64,000 bases of DNA from Bradyrhizobium genosp. SA-3. GTDB taxonomy: Bacteria > Pseudomonadota > Alphaproteobacteria > Rhizobiales > Xanthobacteraceae. Position numbers and translations under genes: made by a program. This document shows positions 29,164 through 37,610 of the stretch, piece by piece. The notes below the pieces were generated by a model. The model was given only the letters and a program-made list of their open reading frames with translations. It was not told the origin of the DNA and searched no databases. Positions within the stretch are counted from its first letter, which is position 1, and every line of letters starts with the position of its first letter. Location: contig NZ_PSRT01000018.1 in assembly GCF_004212635.1 (NCBI RefSeq), forward strand, positions 1 to 64,000, given 5' to 3'.

Positions 29164-29717
29164 GTCCCCTCACGATGCGGTCGTCATCGCCGCAGGGCTG
29201 ACGCACAACTCGGCGATCGAGTGTTGGAGGTGGAAACTGCGGCGCGCGGGGCGGCCCATCCAAGGCTTCGCTGGCTAAACGCGGTCGTCGGCTCGATTGG
29301 AGCGCTGGGCCTTGGTCAAAATTGGCCGTTAGGTTCGTTATGCGAATCCTGGACGCAGTGCTAAATCATCCGCTCTGAAAGGTACTTGTCGGCGGGAAAC
29401 GCACCTATTTTCTTGGCTTAGCAGTGCAAGCCATTGAAATCGCAGCAAATGCGAACGCCCTCCGAGCGCACCAAGCGCGTAAGACATTGAAATATATGAT
29501 AGTTTCTTTTTGAAACTACCCGAAGAGCACTTATTCGCCGTCGTAACCCACTGGAAAGTGGTGCGCCGCCCTATTAACCGCACGCAGCCTGAAGGGCCGC
29601 ATCTTTTTCGCGCTAAGGTGTCCAGCCCTCTAGTTGCGGTCAGCCAGCTAAATCCTTCACAATTGTCTGGCCCATTTCATCACTGTTCTGACGAGCACTG
29701 GGATTCTAGTGCGCTCC
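29164..29717. other. Gene-free AT-richer region at island left edge
   Basis: No convincing coding frame. The stretch from about 29340 to 29710 is visibly more AT-rich than its surroundings and holds the left copy of the dispersed repeat (29428-29465). It lies immediately upstream of the small integrase-associated type protein. This is the likely boundary between the catabolic region and the accessory region. Confidence 0.5.
29428..29465 (+). repeat. Left copy of 38-bp imperfect direct repeat
   Basis: It starts AAGCCATTGAAATC, then five variable bases, AAATGCGA, one variable base, and CGCCCTCCGA. The copy at 53391-53428 has the same order and strand, matching at 34 of 38 positions. The pair brackets the 24-kb accessory region. 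Confidence 0.6.
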
Positions 29718-30005
29718 ATGCCGCGTCGTCCTGCCAAGATCACTCAAGGTGAAATTGCTCGCGTGATCCGCGCCGCCAAGGAAGCTGGCGCAGCGGAGGT
29801 GGTGATCGACGGTGAGGGGCAAATCCGCATTCCGCTATCATTGAACGGAGTGGCTTCGCCTCCATCAGAGTGCGACGACGGTCAAGCCTGGACGCCGTCC
29901 GTGCTCGCAAGAAAGAAACGGTGGTCATCTCGAGATGCCACGTCCTGGCCGGATATTCCAAAACAGCTACTCAGACTCGTCGGTCGAGCAGTTGGTAGAG
30001 GATGA
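29718..30005 (+). CDS. Small hypothetical protein of integrase-associated type
   Basis: 95 residues from ATG 29718. The first 45 residues (MPRRPAKITQGEIARVIRAA, then AGAAEVVIDGEGQIRI) match, from memory, a small protein that in rhizobial genomes lies just upstream of phage-type integrase genes. The remainder is low in complexity and may be frame-degraded. No integrase gene follows. It marks the left end of the accessory region as a probable remnant of an integration module. Confidence 0.5.
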   Translation: MPRRPAKITQGEIARVIRAAKEAGAAEVVIDGEGQIRIPLSLNGVASPPSECDDGQAWTPSVLARKKRWSSRDATSWPDIPKQLLRLVGRAVGRG

Positions 30006-30162
30006 GAAGCCAGAATGCCTGTGGGCGGAAAGACATCCCAGCCGATCGGCGCAGCAGGCTTGCGCTCTGGATTGTCCTTGTTCATTGCCTTCTGATGAAA
30101 TCGGTTTTGGTGCGACACCCTTGCTGCAGACGCGAACGTCTGATCGACCATCCAACACCGCT

Positions 30163-30190
30163 TTGGATTTCCTTGGGCAAAACCTATAGT
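30163..30190 (+). promoter_or_regulatory. Possible promoter of TusA-radical SAM gene
   Basis: TTGGAT (30163-30168) and TATAGT (30185-30190) are separated by 16 bases. Transcription would start at or just before the ATG at 30199, and no ribosome-binding sequence is visible, so the message may be leaderless. Sequence-based guess only. Confidence 0.3.
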
Positions 30191-30198
30191 ATCGCCTT

Positions 30199-31230
30199 AT
30201 GAGAACGGCCGCTAAGCTCGAACTCGATGCCGGCACCAAGACATTTGCCTCGGGCCTCCTGGCTGATTTGATAGACGCGCTGCGCCGCAGCCGTAAGGGC
30301 GATCTGGTGGCCTTGATCAGCGGCGATCCAAGCATCGGCCCCGACCTTGAGGCATGGTGTCGCTTCACCCGTAACAGTTTGGTTGACGTGGCCGTCGAAC
30401 AAGGTCGCACCCGCTGGGTAGTTCGGTACGGAGAGGCTCCTGAAAGCGTCGAAGATCGGCCAGTCGGCTCTCGTCTATGGCTTTATACGAACTTCGACTG
30501 CAACCTAAGCTGCGATTACTGCTGCGTGCGCTCCTCACCCAAAGCTCCGCGCCGGGCTCTTGGTATCGAGCGCGTGCGACGTATCGCTGTCGAGGCGGCC
30601 GAGCTCAGTGTGGGGGAAATCTTTGTGACCGGCGGCGAGCCATTCATGTTGCCAGATATCGGCGAGATCCTTGCCGCATGCGCAGCGGCGGCGCCGACCA
30701 CGGTCCTCACCAACGGCATGCTGTTTGCCGGACGTCGGCTCGCAACGCTGCGCTCATTGCCGCGCGAGCGCGTAACATTTCAGATCAGCCTGGATAGTCC
30801 GACGCCGGAGCGCCACGACGGCCACCGTGGAAAGGGAACCTGGGCACGCGCCTGGAGAGGAGTTGAGCTGGCGTGCGCCGAAGGATTCCGGGTGCGATTG
30901 GCGGCGACGGTGTCAAGTGACGCGGAAGCCGAGGAATTCCGCAGCTTCCTGGATGCCAATCACGTCAGCGAGGAGAACCGCGTGATCCGGCGAATTGTCC
31001 TGCGAGGCTCCGCCACACAGGGCATTGCGTTGGCTAGGGCGGATCTGGTTCCTGAAGTAACGATTACCGCCGAAGGCGTGTTTTGGCATCCGGTCGGCGC
31101 AGAGGACAATGACCTGCTGGTCAGCCACGACATCTTTCCGCTCGCCGAATCCTTTGCAGCCGTGCGCCGTGCCTTTGATCGCGAAAAAGAGCATCAGCGC
31201 CGGTTGGCAACGATCTTCAATTGCGCCTGA
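30199..31230 (+). CDS. Radical SAM protein with TusA-like N-terminal domain
   Basis: 343 residues. Residues 1-75 resemble a TusA/SirA sulfurtransferase: an LELDAG start, a helix, then KGDLVALISGDPSIGPDLEAWCRF and a final strand. The catalytic Cys of the CPxP motif is absent (Ala17 by alignment). Residues about 88-340 are a radical SAM domain with the CNLSCDYC cluster motif (Cx3Cx2C) and FVTGGEPFMLPD. No SPASM cysteines follow. Radical SAM enzymes use a [4Fe-4S] cluster to make a 5'-deoxyadenosyl radical. Substrate unknown; its convergent neighbours are a PhnD-like and an ACAD-like protein. Confidence 0.85.
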   Translation: MRTAAKLELDAGTKTFASGLLADLIDALRRSRKGDLVALISGDPSIGPDLEAWCRFTRNSLVDVAVEQGRTRWVVRYGEAPESVEDRPVGSRLWLYTNFDCNLSCDYCCVRSSPKAPRRALGIERVRRIAVEAAELSVGEIFVTGGEPFMLPDIGEILAACAAAAPTTVLTNGMLFAGRRLATLRSLPRERVTFQISLDSPTPERHDGHRGKGTWARAWRGVELACAEGFRVRLAATVSSDAEAEEFRSFLDANHVSEENRVIRRIVLRGSATQGIALARADLVPEVTITAEGVFWHPVGAEDNDLLVSHDIFPLAESFAAVRRAFDREKEHQRRLATIFNCA

Positions 31231-31251
31231 TAGGGGCGGAGCTCTCTATCG

Positions 31252-32097
31252 CTAAGCCGAGGGGCGCGTTAAGAAGCCTTGTTGCGCCGATGCTTCCCGC
31301 AATTCGGCGTAGGCTGCAAGCTGCGGCGCTATCCACTGGCGCAGCCCTTCGGCCTCGAGCACAGCACGATGCGTCGGGTTGTCGTAGCTCATGGCGAATA
31401 GTGCTTTGGCAAAGTGCTGCTCCAACGCGGGGTCCAGATCGGATCGGGCAGTGAACATGCAGTGATTATATGGCGGCGAGGTCCAGATTTCGGTCAGCGC
31501 ACCTTCCGGCACCAGACGCTCCGTACGCACCGCGTTCCAGAATGGGCTGCCGATTGCGCCGGCATCAGCGCGGCCGTCGAGCACCGCGCGAACGACGTTG
31601 GACTCGCTCGTCCCCGTGTCACCGTGCTTACCGAGATCCGTGTTGAAGCGCAGCGTTTGGTAGTCTTTCCCCTCAATCAGTCCCTCGCGCTCTAGAAAAT
31701 AAACCGGGAGGATTGCCGCATGACCGCTGTCGCGGCTCCCGAGCGCCAGGGTCCGGTTCTTGAGATCGCCAAGCGTAGCGACCGGCCCACCGGTGACCGC
31801 AACGATCTTGGTCATCCAGCCGACGTCGGTGTCGCGCATCGCGATCGGGCGGCAGCGCTTGTCGCTCCAGGCATCGGCCTGGATATAGGCGAGGTTCGTG
31901 TTCCATGCGATGTCGATCCGCGGCAGCCGCTCGCCCGGCAAGGCCAGCAGCGCTGCGACCTGGGCCTCGTAGCTCTGAAACAATACGACCTCGACGGCGA
32001 GATGCGCCTCCTCGTGAAAGTAGCGTCGCATGCCCTCCCAGATACTGACCACCTTCGGATCGTATGCGACGGCACCTACCCAGATCGTCTGGCTCAT
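31252..32097 (-). CDS. PhnD-like phosphonate-binding family protein, no signal peptide
   Basis: 281 residues from ATG 32097; the frame is open upstream into the ACAD gene but without homology. The fold signature is that of the PhnD/NMT1 group: VGAVAYDPKVVSIWEGMRRYF, ESNVVRAVLDGRADAGAIGSPFW, and TSPPYNHCMFTARSDLDP. Unlike transport-linked PhnD, there is no signal peptide and no ABC permease nearby, so it probably binds an anion-bearing small molecule in the cytoplasm. It is the downstream gene of a pair with the ACAD-like gene, 82 bases apart. Confidence 0.82.
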   Translation of the reverse strand: MSQTIWVGAVAYDPKVVSIWEGMRRYFHEEAHLAVEVVLFQSYEAQVAALLALPGERLPRIDIAWNTNLAYIQADAWSDKRCRPIAMRDTDVGWMTKIVAVTGGPVATLGDLKNRTLALGSRDSGHAAILPVYFLEREGLIEGKDYQTLRFNTDLGKHGDTGTSESNVVRAVLDGRADAGAIGSPFWNAVRTERLVPEGALTEIWTSPPYNHCMFTARSDLDPALEQHFAKALFAMSYDNPTHRAVLEAEGLRQWIAPQLAAYAELREASAQQGFLTRPSA

Positions 32098-32179
32098 GAT
32101 TACTCCTCGCCTGTCACGCCTGATTTCAAATGCGATCAATCGCGATCCGAGCGCGGCCAGCAGGGCAACCCTGCCGCGC

Positions 32180-33325
32180 TCAGAACAGCGGTATTCCCAA
32201 CACGGCCTTGCCGATGAATTCACGCAGAACATCGCCCGTCGGCGCCATGACCGCGCCTGCATGGGCATCGCGGAACAATCGCTCGATGGCCAGATGCTTG
32301 GAAAACGCAGCACCTCCGCACACCCGCATCGCCGCCGAAGTGACGCCGATAGCAACATCACCCGCCGACGCTTTGCACTCGAGCACGCGTAGCATGGTGG
32401 TATCTCGGGGGCGCTCGAGGTGACCGACGAGATCGTCGACGCGCGCGGCGAGCCCATCAGTGTCGATTTGCATTGTCGCAAGTTGCGCGCGAAGCGTCGG
32501 CAGGCTCTCGCCGAGGGTCTGGCCCAGATGCTCGAAGCGAGCGCTCTTGAGGTGAGCTGTGGTCCCCGCCACGGCGGCCCGGCAAAGGCCTAGCGCGACC
32601 GCCGATGTCCCGAGGTTGAACAGCGGAAGCACGATTTCCAGCATCGCCTTGAAGCCCGCTTTGTCGTCGGTCAGCTGAAGACTCGATCCGACCTCGGCGT
32701 CCTCAAGGATCATCGGCGCGGAAGCGTTGGCGCGCATCCCGAGACCATCCCAAGGGCCGGCGACCGACAGTCCAGGCGCACCAGCGGCGAAAAGGTAAAG
32801 GGTTGAATCGGTCGGACTCTTCCCTTCGGGAGCCAGCGCCGAGACAACATAGCTTTGCGCGTGACCGGCGCTCGTCACCCACGATTTCTTGGCCGTGATG
32901 CGCACATTGGTGCCACTACGGATCGCTCGCGACACAGGCGCCCAGAAGTGGCTGCGGGATCCGGCTTCGCTGAATGCCAGCGTGGTGAGGTGCTGACCGG
33001 CTGCAATATCTTTCAACGTCTGCACGACGGCTGCACCGGGACGGGCCGCGGCGATCGTCGCGGTGGCGCACATGTGCATCAAATAGACCATCGCGGCCGA
33101 CGCGTCCGCTTCCGCAAGCATCGCAATGATGGCAGCGAGGGTCCTTGGTCCGAGAGCCGAGCCGCCAACTTCGGTGGGCAGCATCATCCCCAGCAGTCCG
33201 GCCGAGCCGAGCGCCGCGACTGCCTCCGACGAAAATCGAGCATCCTTGTCGTTTTGTCGTGCCGCCGGCGCCAGTATGCGGTCGGCGATCTCCCTGGCCT
33301 GCGAAACTGCAGTCTCGTGGTCCAT
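32180..33325 (-). CDS. Acyl-CoA dehydrogenase-fold flavoprotein
   Basis: 381 residues. ACAD fold: AALGSAGLLGMMLPTEVGGS, TTLAFSEAGSRSHFW, KKSWVTSAGHAQSYVVSAL, GLGMRANASAP and RVCGGAAFSKHLAIERLFRDA. Where medium-chain enzymes have the catalytic Glu (RDAKIYQIYEGT), this protein reads RDAHAGAVMAPTG, so the base is missing. Such members are often flavin monooxygenases or act on non-standard thioesters. ATG 33325 is chosen; the longer frame has no homology. It probably forms an operon with the PhnD-like gene. Confidence 0.85.
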   Translation of the reverse strand: MDHETAVSQAREIADRILAPAARQNDKDARFSSEAVAALGSAGLLGMMLPTEVGGSALGPRTLAAIIAMLAEADASAAMVYLMHMCATATIAAARPGAAVVQTLKDIAAGQHLTTLAFSEAGSRSHFWAPVSRAIRSGTNVRITAKKSWVTSAGHAQSYVVSALAPEGKSPTDSTLYLFAAGAPGLSVAGPWDGLGMRANASAPMILEDAEVGSSLQLTDDKAGFKAMLEIVLPLFNLGTSAVALGLCRAAVAGTTAHLKSARFEHLGQTLGESLPTLRAQLATMQIDTDGLAARVDDLVGHLERPRDTTMLRVLECKASAGDVAIGVTSAAMRVCGGAAFSKHLAIERLFRDAHAGAVMAPTGDVLREFIGKAVLGIPLF

Positions 33326-33662
33326 AACAGCCCTCCGTCGTGCTCGGTCGAATTGAACTAGCTGCAGGCGGCTGTATTGCACTGCAGCGGATGTTGTCGG
33401 GTCGGAACGCCCAGCGTGCGGCACAACCGCTTCCGTATACTCGCTGTTGGTTTCTCCACGCCAAAGTACCCCCAAATTATTACGCCGCTCAAAGCGATCT
33501 GGTTACGTCACCCGGAGGATATTTTTTAGACGTCGGTCGCACCTTTTGCTTGTTCCGGCTGCGGCCGGCGGAGACAATCATCGCAGCAGGGGGGCGGCGC
33601 TCGTCAGCTGTCGTGAAAAGCGCTGCGAGCGACCGGCGATTGCGTAAGGAGGTGTGTCTGGC
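33326..33662. other. Divergent intergenic region
   Basis: 337 bases between the ACAD-like gene (leftwards) and the glycosyltransferase operon (rightwards), holding the promoters of both. An AT-rich segment lies around 33472-33531. No operator palindrome or RNA gene was recognised. AAGGAGG at 33646-33652 is the ribosome site of the operon's first gene. Confidence 0.5.
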
Positions 33663-34418
33663 GTGGCGGCAATTGATCGCGATCCCGGCCGATCGCCCGC
33701 GGCCCCGGCTCCTGCTATGAGCGTTGCGGCGATTGGGATCATCTGTAAGGCGCCGCAGCCTGGCCGCGCAAAGACCAGGCTTGCGACGGCTATTGGCGCG
33801 GTTGCCGCCTCGGAGCTCTCGGCTTGCTTTCTGCGTGACGTCGCCGACGCCGTCGAGACGGTCCCGGAGAGCCTCGGCAGGCGCGGCTATGGTGTCTATG
33901 CGCCCGCGGGGGTCGAGCACATCATGCGGGAGCTGCTTCCCGCAACGTTCGGGCTTCTGCTGCAAGTCGGTGACGATCTCGGAGATGTGCTGTTCGGTGC
34001 CGCGCGCGATCTCCTCGACGGACACGACTGCGTTTTGCTCGTCAATGGCGACAGCCCAACCCTTCCTGCCCGTTTCCTGGTCCGGGCTATCGAAGCTCTT
34101 CGCGAGCCCGGCGACAGAATGGTGCTCGGGCCAGCAAGCGATGGCGGTTATTACCTCATTGGGTTAAAGCGCCCACATCGGCAGCTATTCACGCGCATCG
34201 CATGGGGGACGGAGACTGTAGCTCGCAGCACATGCGATCGCGCCGCCGAGATCGGACTTGCCACGATACTGCTGCCGGAATGGTACGATATCGACGACAT
34301 TGAAGGGCTAACTTGGCTTAAGGACGAATTGGCCGGCAATTCGGCGCGCTTTCGCGGCGGTGGTCTGGCGCGGGCGAGCCGAGTTTTTCTCAAGGCTGCG
34401 CAGCGGATAGACCCATGA
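33663..34418 (+). CDS. DUF2064/TIGR04282-type glycosyltransferase (rSAM-associated transferase A)
   Basis: 251 residues from a GTG at 33663, ten bases after a strong AAGGAGG (33646-33652). ATG 33717, which matches the usual family N-terminus, has no ribosome site. The nucleotidyl-transferase-like fold shows CKAPQPGRAKTRLA near the N-terminus, then NGDSPTLPARFL, LGPASDGGYYLIGLK and WYDIDDIEGLTWLKDEL. The family is linked with radical SAM and GT2 genes in arsenosugar-like clusters; exactly those follow here. ATGA overlap with the next gene. Confidence 0.85.
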   Translation: MAAIDRDPGRSPAAPAPAMSVAAIGIICKAPQPGRAKTRLATAIGAVAASELSACFLRDVADAVETVPESLGRRGYGVYAPAGVEHIMRELLPATFGLLLQVGDDLGDVLFGAARDLLDGHDCVLLVNGDSPTLPARFLVRAIEALREPGDRMVLGPASDGGYYLIGLKRPHRQLFTRIAWGTETVARSTCDRAAEIGLATILLPEWYDIDDIEGLTWLKDELAGNSARFRGGGLARASRVFLKAAQRIDP

Positions 34419-35788
34419 AGCCAATTGCGGGAACCATTGCGAGTCAATTCGGCGGACTGGCGCGCTCGGTTACCACAATGCCTCCGCTTCATCGGCTGGC
34501 CGGTATTGGCGTTGTCCTGCTTGGTCTCACTCTGGTGACCCCCTTTGCCTTCGAGGCAGCCGGTGATAATGCCTTCATTGCTCTGACCATTCTTGCAGGT
34601 CTGCTGACGATCTTAGCGACAAGTATGGCCGAACAGGCTCCACCCGATCGCGCGCTATGGCTCATTTTTGGCTTGGCGATCGTTCTGAGAGCCTATGTGC
34701 TGGCGTTCGATCCCCTTCTGTCCAATGACATCTATCGCTATGTCTGGGATGGCAGGGTTCAGGCCGCAGGTATCAATCCGTACCGCTATTTCCCGGCTCA
34801 TGAGGCATTGGCATCTCTGCGCGACGGGGCGATCTTGCCGCACATCAACCGTGCCGACTCTGCCGTCACCATCTATCCTCCCGTCGCGCAGTTTTTCTTC
34901 CTCGTTGTCACGCGGATTGGTGAAAGCGTGACGACGATGCGCCTCGCACTGTTGGGGTGCGAGGCCGTCACCGTCACGATGATCATGCTGCTGCTGCGGC
35001 GCATGCACCGCCCGGTGACGCGCGTGATCGCCTATCTCTGGCATCCGCTGCCGCTGTGGGAGATCGCCAACAGCGGCCACGTCGACGCGCTCATGGTCGC
35101 GCTGGTGCTGCTGGGCCTATGGATTGCCCTGACCGGCTCCGCTCTGCGCGGGGCCGCCGTGATCGCGTTATCGACGCTGGTGAAACCGTATGCGGCGCCG
35201 GTGCTCGCCGGGATCTGGCGGCCGTGGGACCCTAAAATGCCGCTCGTTGTGATCGCCGTCATCGCGCTTTGTTACCTTCCTTATCTGTCGGTCGGCTGGG
35301 GCGTTCTCGGGTTCCTGACCAAGGGCTATTTCAACCAAGAGGGGATCGTTGCCGGCAACGATATCTGGCTGTTGTCGCTCTGGCGGCTTGTGTTCGGCGA
35401 GCATGAGCGCGACGTTGCCGTCTACGTGGCACTGGCGGGGCTGGTCCTCATGCTCAAGGGGCTCACGGTTGCCCGCAGCTCTGATCACAGCATCGCGTCG
35501 CGTGTTGCCGACATTAACATGCTGTTGCTTCTTGCTTTCCTGTTGTGGTCGCCCAACTACCCCTGGTATTTTCTGATTGTTGCGCCGTTTGCCGCCTTGT
35601 GCGGCTCCGCGCCCACCTGGGTCGTTTCGATCGGAGCGCTGTTGCTGTCCGAACAACTCGACTGGGACTTCTACATTCCAAGGGTGGTAAGCAAATCAAT
35701 CCTGTTTGGAGGTCTTTTGCTGGCTTGGGCCTTCGTCGTCTGGAGGACCCGCATGCCGCGGACCATAGAGGCAAGGCTGTTGCAATGA
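34415..35788 (+). CDS. Polytopic membrane glycosyltransferase (mannosyltransferase, GT87-like)
   Basis: 457 residues with about eleven transmembrane helices. The first periplasmic loop has LLSNDIYRYVWDGRVQAAGINPYRYFP, a hallmark of lipid-phosphate-sugar dependent transferases (GT-C fold) with an acidic catalytic pair. It should transfer a sugar from a polyprenyl-phosphate donor on the outer face of the inner membrane. It overlaps both its neighbours by ATGA, so the four genes 33663-37610 are translated as a unit. Confidence 0.85.
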   Translation: MKPIAGTIASQFGGLARSVTTMPPLHRLAGIGVVLLGLTLVTPFAFEAAGDNAFIALTILAGLLTILATSMAEQAPPDRALWLIFGLAIVLRAYVLAFDPLLSNDIYRYVWDGRVQAAGINPYRYFPAHEALASLRDGAILPHINRADSAVTIYPPVAQFFFLVVTRIGESVTTMRLALLGCEAVTVTMIMLLLRRMHRPVTRVIAYLWHPLPLWEIANSGHVDALMVALVLLGLWIALTGSALRGAAVIALSTLVKPYAAPVLAGIWRPWDPKMPLVVIAVIALCYLPYLSVGWGVLGFLTKGYFNQEGIVAGNDIWLLSLWRLVFGEHERDVAVYVALAGLVLMLKGLTVARSSDHSIASRVADINMLLLLAFLLWSPNYPWYFLIVAPFAALCGSAPTWVVSIGALLLSEQLDWDFYIPRVVSKSILFGGLLLAWAFVVWRTRMPRTIEARLLQ

Positions 35789-36864
35789 GCCTTTCCCGCG
35801 AAGCGCAAAACCCTCACGCGCCGTTCGACCCGCGCCGCTACCACGAGTCGGTCGCGGGCGAGCGCACCGAGGTCGCCCAGCGCCCGCCAGTCTGCCTTTA
35901 TCTGGAGGTGACGAACCGCTGCAATCTTTTGTGCACCACTTGCCCGCGCACCTACGAGCAGCTCGAGCCGCCGGCGGACATGAGCTGGGACTTGTTCGTA
36001 TCGATTGTCGATCAGGTCCCCGGTCTTGCGCGGGCGGTTCTGCACGGCGTCGGCGAGCCGATGCTGGTCGCTGATCTGCCCCGCATGGTCGGATACCTGA
36101 AGGATCGTGGCGTTTATGTCGTCTTCAACACAAATGGAACGGTTCTCAGTGAGCGCAACGGCCGTGCGCTGATCGACGCCTGCCTTGATGAACTGCGCGT
36201 CTCTCTCGACGCGTCAAATCGCGAGAGCTTCAAGGCGATCCGCGGCAGAGATTATTTCGGCCGCATCATCCGCAACGTGCGAGCATTTCGCGAACTACAG
36301 GAGCGGGAGGGCCACTCTAAGCCGCTGGTATCCTTCTGGCTGACCGGTCTGAGAGAGACTGTCGAGCAGCTTCCGGCCTTTGTGCAAATTGCGGCGGAGA
36401 TCAGCGTCAAGGAAGTCTATCTGCAACGGCTCGTATTCTTCGATGAATCCGCCATTGGCAAGGCGCGGCCGGATCAGGCGCTGTTCGAGCGCCTGACGGA
36501 GGAGGAAGCGGCGTACCTGAAGCAGGCTGAGGAGCTCGCGCGCTCCCTTGGCATGACCTTCAGCGCATCGGGCGCAACGAGCGAGCCCAGCTTAAGCCTC
36601 AAGGGTGGCGGAGACCTTTCGCCATGGTCGCTCTGCCGGCGGCCATGGTCGTTGATGTACTTTACGGCCAATGGCCGTGCGCTGCCATGCTGTATCGCGC
36701 CGTTCTCGCAGCATGGCTATGACAACTACACCCTCGGTCATGCCCGGCAGCAGGCCCTGCGGGACATCTGGAATGGGCCCGCCTACCGGGACTTTCGGGC
36801 AGCGCTCTTGTCAGACGAGCCACCCAAGTGCTGCGCCAATTGCGGCCTGCGCTGGAGCCTGTGA
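35785..36864 (+). CDS. Radical SAM/SPASM domain protein
   Basis: 359 residues. The radical SAM motif CNLLCTTC is at about residues 51-58. HGVGEPMLVADLPRM and FNTNGTVLSERNG follow in the barrel. The C-terminal SPASM region is cysteine-rich (LCRRPW, LPCCIAP, PKCCANCGLRW), enough for auxiliary Fe-S clusters. SPASM enzymes modify peptides or sugars/alcohols. No small precursor peptide gene is evident nearby; the glycosyltransferase context favours a sugar or lipid substrate. ATGA and GTGA overlaps on each side. Confidence 0.9.
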   Translation: MSLSREAQNPHAPFDPRRYHESVAGERTEVAQRPPVCLYLEVTNRCNLLCTTCPRTYEQLEPPADMSWDLFVSIVDQVPGLARAVLHGVGEPMLVADLPRMVGYLKDRGVYVVFNTNGTVLSERNGRALIDACLDELRVSLDASNRESFKAIRGRDYFGRIIRNVRAFRELQEREGHSKPLVSFWLTGLRETVEQLPAFVQIAAEISVKEVYLQRLVFFDESAIGKARPDQALFERLTEEEAAYLKQAEELARSLGMTFSASGATSEPSLSLKGGGDLSPWSLCRRPWSLMYFTANGRALPCCIAPFSQHGYDNYTLGHARQQALRDIWNGPAYRDFRAALLSDEPPKCCANCGLRWSL

Positions 36865-37610
36865 GCCAGGTGATCAAGGCGAGCGAACAGAGCGAGCGCC
36901 GGCCGGTGGTTTCGGCGATCATTCCCTGCATTGATGAGGAAGCGGCCATCGGCTGGGTCGTGACGGCGGTGCTCGGCCAGAATGTAAGCGAGGTCATCGT
37001 GGTCGATGGGGTCTCGCGAGATCGTACGGTCGAGCGCGCTGAGGCCGCCGGAGCGCGCGTAATTGTCGAGCCGCGACGCGGCTACGGGCGCGCGATCCAG
37101 GCTGGCATCGCCGCTGTGCGCGATAACGCCGACATTCTGGTTTTTCTCGACGGCGATGGCAGCGATCCTGCGGAATTCATTCCTGATCTGGTGTCGCCGA
37201 TCATTGCTGGGCAAGCCGACTTCGTACTCGGCTCGCGTGTTCGCGGCCCACGTGAGCCCGGCAGCCTGGCACCACAGCAGGTCATCGCTGCCCACGTCGG
37301 CAGGCTTCTGCTGCGCTTCGTCTATGGCGCAAACTTCACGGATCTGTCGCCGTTTCGCGCTATCCGGCGGGATGCGCTCATACGTCTCGATATGAAGGAA
37401 GAGACATTTGGCTGGAATCTGGAGATGTTGATGCGGGTCGCCGCGGCGCGTGTACCGATGCTTGAGATCGCTGTCGGACAGCGGCGTCGAATCGGCGGAG
37501 TGTCGAAGGTCTCCGGCAATCTCATCGCTGGCATCAAGGCAGCCTGGTCGATTTCGGCGACGTTTGTTCGTCTCGCGTTCGAGCTGCGAGACCACGGCAA
37601 GAGGAGCTAG
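36861..37610 (+). CDS. Family 2 glycosyltransferase (polyprenyl-phosphate sugar synthase type)
   Basis: 249 residues from GTG 36861, which overlaps the SPASM gene's stop (GTGA), matching the coupling used at the other two junctions; GTG 36828 is an alternative. GT2 motifs: VSAIIPCIDEEAAIGWVV, VVDGVSRDRTVERAE, the DxD-like FLDGDGSDPAEFI, and RRIGGVSKVSGN near the end. Similar enzymes make dolichyl/polyprenyl-phosphate sugars, which would supply the GT87-like transferase two genes upstream. Confidence 0.88.
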   Translation: MSQVIKASEQSERRPVVSAIIPCIDEEAAIGWVVTAVLGQNVSEVIVVDGVSRDRTVERAEAAGARVIVEPRRGYGRAIQAGIAAVRDNADILVFLDGDGSDPAEFIPDLVSPIIAGQADFVLGSRVRGPREPGSLAPQQVIAAHVGRLLLRFVYGANFTDLSPFRAIRRDALIRLDMKEETFGWNLEMLMRVAAARVPMLEIAVGQRRRIGGVSKVSGNLIAGIKAAWSISATFVRLAFELRDHGKRS

